NCBI GenBank assembly: GCA_015680685.1
Contig: MNCI01017754.1
Span: 285,903 to 349,902, forward strand
Direction: 5' to 3'
Length of the DNA stretch: 64,000 bases
From: Gnetum montanum
Taxonomy: Eukaryota > Streptophyta > Gnetopsida > Gnetales > Gnetaceae
The notes under the pieces were generated by a model. The model saw only the letters and a list, made by a program, of their open reading frames with translations, did no database searches and had not been told where the DNA came from. Positions 57,190-64,000 of the stretch are shown here, in pieces; position 1 is the stretch's first letter, and every line of letters begins with the position of its first letter. The position numbers were made by a program, and so were the translations under genes.

Positions 57190-59055
57190 TGCTATTCTGT
57201 GACCAAAATATATGCATCAACACCTTTCACATAAGGAATTTTGAAATTCACCACATGCATTCTAGATAATGCATCAACCACGACATTGATTTTCCCAATC
57301 TTATGCTTGAGCATAAAATTAAACTTCTAAAATTATACCACTCATTTCATGTCTTTGACACTCAATCTTTTTTCGAAATTAATAAATTAAAGTGCTTTAT
57401 GGTCAATCATTAAAATGAACTCCTTGAGTAATAAATAATGCCTCCAATACTTAATTTCTTAAAGAAGAGCATATAATTCCTTCTAATAGACATTGTATTT
57501 CTACCTTGATTCATTTAATTTTTCTGTAAAAAGGCCATAGGTCTTTCTTCTTGTTGAAGCACCCCTCTAATGGTATGTCCATTTTCAAAAGCTTTTGGAA
57601 ATTTGGTATTTTAAGCATTGGTTCATTAGTTATATTTACCTTCAACAAGTTAAAGATCCTTTTTCTTTCATCACCTTACTTAAAATCATGATTCTTCTTA
57701 ATAAAAACAAACATCCACCATGATATACCACAAAAATGTTTTATGAATCTTCTGTAACAACCTACTAAACTAAGAAATGATCTCATCCCTCTAGAATTTG
57801 TAGGAGTTGACCACCCTCTAATAGCCTTCACCTTGGCAAATTTCATTTGAATTTGATTTTTAGAAATCACATGTCCCAAGTATGTAATCTCCCTTTTGAA
57901 AAAATAACTTTCTTTAAGTTGAAAATCAAATGTTCCTTCTCCAACTTGAGAAATGATCCAAGTGATCCTTCTTATTAAATCTATATACCAAAATTCCATC
58001 AAAGAAGACAATACAATAATCACTAATCAAATCTTTGAGAACATCATGCATCAACCTCATGATTGTATCAAGGACATTTGTATACGCAAATAACACAACC
58101 AAATACTCAAACAATTCATTTGGTGTCCAAAAAGTGATCTTTCATTCATCTCCAAGACTAATTTAAATTTGATGATACTCACACTTCAAAATAATTTTGC
58201 TAAAAATATCTACATTGATAAGAATATCAAGGATATCATTCATCCTTGAAATAAAAATTCTATAACTCACTATTATCTTGTTCATAATTCTTAATTTAAT
58301 GCACATCCTCCATTTTTCATAGTCTTTCTTTGGCACAAGCACTACTAGACTTGCAGAAGGAAAGACTAAATTTCTCACAAAGCCATTTGGAAGTAGCTTC
58401 TCTAGTTGTCTTTGCAATTCAATCCTATGATTTAGTGCCATTTGGTATGTGCACTCATTTGAAATGGTAGCACTAAAGATGAAATCAATTTAGTGCTAAA
58501 CATTCCTCAATGGTGTTAATCCATCTAATTTTCCTTTGAATACATTGAAAAAGTACTCCTTCAAACCTAGTACAACTACATGAAGTTCTACTTACACAAC
58601 ATCATGGTTAGAAATAACAGTTGATATAATGAGAACTTTATAAATTACTTCATCATGTTTCTTAATGTATTGTATATTCCCAAGCAGAATTAAGAAAGTA
58701 TTAAAAAAATTTTCTATCTCACTTCTTCGTTATTCATAAGAATCAATTTATGGATTCCATCTTCTCTTTCTACGCCCCACACATTTCTTGCCTCATCAAA
58801 TTAAGTTTCATTAAAAAAATTCCAAGGTATTCTAAGAATTACATTAACACAATCAATAGCTAACATATCACATTTTACAATATCATGATAACTCCCAATT
58901 TTGAACTTTAAAACACATTGTTCTTTCAACTTTTGAGATAAATCTTTAGATAATTGATGCACCTTGTAGGGTCTAGGATGATAATATATTACTAAATCCA
59001 ACTTAGCAACTACTCTAGAGGAAATACCATTTTCTTGGAACCCCTTATCAATCAA
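57190..59055 (-). mobile_element. Second minus-strand gypsy fragment: protease, RT, RNase H
   Basis: Protease-end sequence (59055-58801) has KLDLVIYYHPRPY and QCVLKFKIGSY. RT (58441-57926) has RQLEKLLPNGFVRN, VVLVPKKD, FSKI, YHQI, then MRLMHDVLKDLI and FFDGI where FDD is expected (58003-57995), so the catalytic pair is damaged. RT thumb is at 58023-57676 (ITYLGHVISKN, GCYRRFI). RNase H traces run to about 57230. Gag, integrase and LTRs are not present. Confidence 0.75.
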
Positions 59056-59094
59056 AATATGAATTCATTTCCCACTAATGAGTCATCATTCATG

Positions 59095-59224
59095 GGCTAT
59101 GTTGACATGATCTCGTCAATGTGAACATGTCAATGTAATCTCATTGACGTGATCATGTCGATGTAGGGTTTGACATGTTGACACATACGCATCGACATAG
59201 TGTTTTCTATCACCTATATAAATG
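59095..59224 (+). promoter_or_regulatory. LTR-like U3 with dyads and TATA, copy C
   Basis: Repeated and inverted TTGACATGATC / GATCATGTCGATG words fill 59099-59200. CTATATAAATG follows at 59214-59224. Copies A and B show the same design with different words (TCGATATC type). It is the probable 5' LTR promoter of copy C. Confidence 0.5.
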
Positions 59225-60692
59225 CACACACTAGCCACATTTATGACATCAATCCATTAGTATCTAGTCAAACTCTTCCATTTTTATTCCTCCAGAGTTA
59301 GAATATTTTCTAAGTGCCCGCAGTAGGAGTGAAAAGTATACAGATCTTTATTCGAGCATTGTTGTACCTAAGCATGTTAGTGTGAATGACAATAAAGATG
59401 ATATTTCTTCATAAACCTTACAGTACTTAGACTTAGCTTAATGTTTACTTTATGCATTTACTATCCAAGAATCTTACTTTAATGCATTTAATTAATTAAT
59501 TCATAGTGATAATTAAAGAACATAAGTATGACCATCTTAAGCATACCCTTAATGCTTGGTATTCCTAGTAGCGAATAACGCTTGATAACCTAGTAGCATT
59601 ATAACATGTTTAGGATGTGTACGGGAGATGGAAATGAATGCTTATGATAGGAATACTGGAGCATTAATTAGTTATTAAATTAATTAGACATCTAATTACT
59701 TTACCTTTATTTTTGTCACTTAGGCGATTTAAAACATAAACATAAAATGATAAAAATCATATGCCCCAGTTACACTTAACCATACACTTGCACTTCACAA
59801 GTGAAACTGAGAAAAGAATGATCATGTTAATTAGATTCATTACCCAGACCCAATGTTCTTAAAGAGCTAAAGTCTATGGAATGAGATCGGATTGTTTAGT
59901 AAAGACTAGTGATTCGTATGGTTGGGCATAGGGATTACTCACTACTCATCATTGAGGGCATTGCTAGGGACTTTAGTTAGCTACGTGTGCTATCTAGGAT
60001 AATAGTGAAATCACTAAATGATCACTATAATGGTATTAATGATTTATGTTTTTGGAGATATTACTTTTTTAAATCTAACACATTATTAATTGAAAGCATG
60101 TCTCCTTCACATAGGACCAATAATTCATCGTATGATGAAAACACTCATAAGAGAAATGATAGGTTCTATTCTAAAGAGAATTTAAGTGAACAACCTCAAG
60201 TAGAGGTTTCATATGCTCATTTCCATCCTTAGTACATGCAAGAATATATTCAACTAGTATACATAACCTTAGAGGAGATGGAGAAAGTCCTGGAACAAGG
60301 AGGGCCTCAAGGCCTAGGACCTCCTCTAAACCTAGAAAAGATAGATCAAGGGACCATGGGGGTAGATATAGAAGTCATGGTGATTCTCCAAGTTTCTCAT
60401 CTTCCTCTTCTTCTTCAATGTTTAGTTCTAACATAGGAGATTGTAGGTATAGAGATAGAGCTCCACTATGGGGTCAAGATAAAGATAGAAATCAAACCCA
60501 AGAATAAAATCAAAGGCATCAAAATGATCATAGAAAATATCATCAAAATCAAATGAATTGAGATATATATTATCACTATGATGTGTTTGATACAAATGAA
60601 CCCTTCTTGACTATCACAGGCCTAACATAGATTTGGGAGGTAGTTCAATACCCGAAAGGCATCAAAGGGACAACCACATCAAATAGCTTGAT

Positions 60693-60884
60693 ATGAAAAA
60701 CATTTCTAAATTTAAGGGAGGCTGCAATTATGATCCACAACATCATTTACAAGCCTTCCATGATACTTGTTCCTTGCAAAAAATTGAACGCAAGTGGAAA
60801 AAGCTTAAGCTCTTTCCAAGGATACTAATAGATGAAGTAAAACATTGGTATAGATTTTTGGAACCCAATTCCATTCACCAATGA
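60693..60884 (+). pseudogene. Gag core domain, copy C
   Basis: A 63-codon open stretch: KNISKFKGGCNYDPQHHLQ, then LKLFPRILIDEVKHWYRFL, stopped by TGA. It is homologous to 12281-11994 and 45205-44985. The preserved KF-GG-HHLQ-FHD and LFPR...WY pattern shows the family's Gag. Confidence 0.6.
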
Positions 60885-62243
60885 TCCACAATGCTAGAAC
60901 TCTTCAATGAAATTACCAAACCTATATGAGAATGTCCAACTTAAGAAAATAAATCCAAGGATGGAAATAAGAAAAACATGAATCCTTAGATGTGACCTTG
61001 GATAGATACTATTCTCTATTACATAAATGTCTAGGTCATGATTTTTCTCAAAAAGAAAGTTTTTTTTCACATCATAGATGGGCTTCATAATGAGATGAGA
61101 GAGACTCTTGGGATTTATGTCCAAGGTCGGTTATAAAAATTGAAAGCCCATTAGATACAAAGGCTAATTGAGAAGGTGACAAAAGAAGAAGGTAAGTTAT
61201 GTAAATGAGAGAATGTAGAGGAATACAACTAGGACCTAGCTCTTCAAAAGAAGAGGGTCCATATCTATGATGAGGAAAAGGAGGCTACTCTCAATGAGGT
61301 CATTTCAAAACAAACCTTACCAACACAAAAGGCTATCATTGACAAAAAAGTAAGGCTACATCAAATATGGGAGTTGATGAACAAAAAAGTTATAACCTAC
61401 CTAAAATCATAGGGGGGAAGGTAGTGTAAAAAGAATCAAGTGATCAAAAAAAAAAGAGAAAAAAGAATAATGAAGTAAGTAGTAACACTTATAAAAAAAA
61501 GGAAAAATGGCTATAGTAGAAGAGGTTACAGACTTGGGTACAAAAGAGGATGATGAATGTGACATCTACAAATATGACCATCCAAAGGGTTATTGTCCAA
61601 TTATGTTACATCTACATGGGTATGGGCCATTGCTTTGAATCCTAAATTTCTCCAAAAGCAAATGCCTAGGAAATTCCCTTACTCACAAGGTAATTATAGA
61701 TACTCATACAAACAAGTATGCTATCCTAGTGGGACTTCTTATCAACCTCAAAACTACTATTAACTACAATGGCAAAACCCACATTTGTGGGGAAGGCCAT
61801 CATCAAACCAACACTACCCTTACCACTAGTTAGACCCATATGGATATTATGTTTAGTAATATGTTTTTCCAACTGGTTCTACTTCCTCTACATCAAATCA
61901 CTACTACCATCCTCTTGAATATCATCAACTCATAGTATCTCTTGTAGGATCACTATCTTGCATCTCTTACCCTTTGACACATCCTCACTACTCTTATACT
62001 TCCCTCCATCATATGCCACCACCAACAATGTAGTAAGAATTGGCATTGCAACCTCAACAAAAGAATGTCACTTGCATTGTGAACATACATAGAAATGATC
62101 ATGTTAGTAGACCTTCACAGAAATCTAAGAAACATATCTACTTTAGGATAGTTTCCACTCATGTGAATAATATGCGTAGATCTATTAGCTCATCAAAACC
62201 AACATAAGGCCAATTTGGTGCAACATCCTTCCTTACTAAAACA

Positions 62244-62599
62244 ATGTCTCCAAATATTGTGCAAGAGTCAACAATTGTCACCACCCCAACAAAAAATGTA
62301 AAAGATAAACCCATCATTAAGGAGAGACAAAATATTCCATGCATCACTAGTAATAAAAAAGGGTGCAACTATGGGCTAAAGGTTCAAAGTGTTCACTCAA
62401 TTCCTACAGTAGCCCATAACAAACATAAGGAACAAGAGTGTGTGTGAAACCTAGTCCACAAATACCACTTAACCAATGGACACCCAATGTTTTAAAAATG
62501 AGAATGCTAAACTATTAAAACAATGCATGGAAACATGTAATCTAATTAGTAGTTATTGTCTCAGCCATGAACTTAGTCATGGGGGACATGCCTCATTTT
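62244..62599 (+). pseudogene. Conserved C-terminal Gag segment, copy C
   Basis: It is open for 67 codons (ERQNIPCITSNKKGCNYGL...KEQECV) and then broken. The following sequence still shows ENAKLLKQCMETCN and a SHGGHASF ending in another frame. It matches 43653-43294. Confidence 0.5.
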
Positions 62600-63299
62600 G
62601 AATCAAGAATTAATAAGTGGATTTTTAGTTTTTGTTTATCACCATTTTTACTACATTTTTCTCTTTCTTAAAATATTTTACACTTTTCTATATTTTACAT
62701 TATTTGGTTTCGATTTCTTTGATGATTTTCTTATCTTTTATTTTTCTTTCTTTATTGCCATCAGGACTTCATGCAATTGTGGTTGTTGATTGATGGTGGA
62801 TTGTACTATAATGTTATTTGATTGCTAATGTTTAGATTCTATCTTTAAATTTTGGTGTTGATAACTAAGACATGGTTTCTTTTTTAGGATAATCGGTAGT
62901 GAGTCCACATCATCCACCCATCCACAAAACTCTATGGTGTTTCCTTATTTTGGAAATATGTAGTCCCTTCTTAAATGAAACTTTTAAAGAACGTGTGACC
63001 TTGGTAGTTTCTAAACTTGGAAAGGATTAAATGGATAGACAAGGATGTGACTTTAAGGGGATTTGATGCTCTTTGTGCTTGCCTACCCTCTTGGGTGCAT
63101 GAGCGTTCTCGTGGATTTCTCACCATTCCATTGTCAACTAATAAATAGGAAGCTAAAGTATTTGCATCATGTGGTTCCCATCTAAAAACTTCAAAAAATA
63201 AAAAAAAAACAATAATGGAGTTCAAAGCACATCCCTTAAACAAAATAATGGGATATAAGACTTGTTATGAGACTAGAATGACATGTTACCCATGCTTGA

Positions 63300-64000
63300 A
63301 GGTCCCCTCTAACTAAGGCCCATCTCACTTCCTACTTCTCTTTTCTTCTATTTTAGGAATGGTGATTGATCTATATGGATATTCTTGTGCCTTGAGGGGG
63401 TGGACTAGTCTTTTAGTGTTAATGCAAAGTCACTAAAAGTGGTTGGTTTTAATTCAAACAGAGGATGGATATTATTGGGTCATAACAACCACAAAATCCA
63501 CAAGGGACTTCATGTGACCATGATATGGGACTCCATTCCACTCTCCACCTCATCCATCTCTACTTTTCATGTCTCACCTCACTACCTCTTTTCATGTTTT
63601 GTTCAATGTCTTAGTTTGATATGTCAAAATGTTTGATAGTCTCTTTGGTGATTTAGTCCTTAACTTAACATAACCATTAGTCATCCATGAGGCCCATGGA
63701 CTCATTGATTTGAGAGCATGCAAGGGAATTAAGGACATGATCCTACTAAGGGAAGGACCCATTTGCATAATCCTTGGTTCAGTTAGTTAAGTTGCTTATC
63801 CCTTAGGCATTTGTGTATTCAAGTTTTTTGTGCTCCACAGCAATTACATCTAGTTGTGTGCTCCTTTATAGCATTTTTTAATTATTCTCACAATAAAAAT
63901 ATTATTTTTTGAGAATTATCTAGCCCTCTTCATGCATTTCATTGTGTTCTTGTCTTCTTGGGCTTCATTTGGACTTTAATTTTATGTAAAAAATCTTTAT
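63300..64000. other. Right edge of the window
   Basis: There is no gene. TTGAGGGGGTGGACTAG near 63393 is polypurine-like, similar to 41145-41160, and may mark the start of a 3' LTR for copy C that leaves the window. Confidence 0.35.

Larger units (their letters stand above)
59480..63300 (+). mobile_element. Gag-only LTR element family, copy C
   Basis: This is the plus-strand counterpart of copies A and B. Leader 59500-60000, Gag core 60693-60884, degenerate knuckle C-x2-Y-x3-H-x4-C at 61558-61596, Tyr/Gln/Pro-rich part 61640-62050, conserved C-terminal segment 62244-62599. Homology to copy A fades near 63300. The 5' LTR probably starts left of 59100. No enzymes. Confidence 0.65.

Noticed and set aside
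1-64000. tRNA, rRNA, CRISPR or prokaryotic operon signals
   Set aside because: None seen on either strand; the window is eukaryotic repeat-rich DNA.

Overview
The window looks like repeat-rich, AT-rich plant nuclear DNA, most likely from a large seed-plant genome. A gymnosperm is plausible but unproven. The reasons are one intron-containing NLR-type immune-receptor gene, a sea of decayed LTR retrotransposons, LINE remnants, an integrated plant pararetrovirus, and almost no other genes in 64 kb. Two long N runs (6670-6779 and 55520-55667) and isolated Ns at 2367, 3130, 6582, 23480, 47923 and 48329 show a draft assembly. At least one single N hides about 98 bp.

Layout. 1-6974: a plus-strand LTR retrotransposon with about 2.8-kb LTRs (TGTTGGC...GCCAACA) and only a 2.1-kb interior coding Gag and a protease. 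6977-8050: a decayed minus-strand coding region of unknown identity. About 8270-13640 and 41260-46430 (minus) and 59090-63300 (plus): three copies of one gag-only LTR family. 14146-15944: two LINE zinc-binding remnants. 17017-21468: the intact gene, an atypical NB-LRR protein on the minus strand with seven exons that join in frame. 21.6-29.4 kb: AT-rich DNA with no recognisable gene. 29728-35310: a decayed endogenous caulimovirid on the minus strand (movement protein, coat protein, protease, RT, RNase H). 37237-37300: a perfect 26-bp hairpin. 39250-40020: a minisatellite of about 75 bp with an internal dyad, lying upstream of a TATA box. 47816-48406: a small proline-rich protein gene whose contig seems to be inserted backwards. 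50525-59055: Ty3/gypsy fragments in both orientations.

Working together. The only locus likely to make a functional cellular protein with high confidence is the NB-LRR gene. It has its own TATA box, GT-AG introns and a complete 982-residue frame. Its NTPase carries a P-loop, but it has an unusual N terminus, a Tyr/Asp/Glu-rich insert and an unorthodox Walker B. The proline-rich protein is a second possible gene, pending assembly repair. Everything else is mobile-element sequence that has inserted into or beside older copies. No tRNA, rRNA, CRISPR array or bacterial-type operon was seen.
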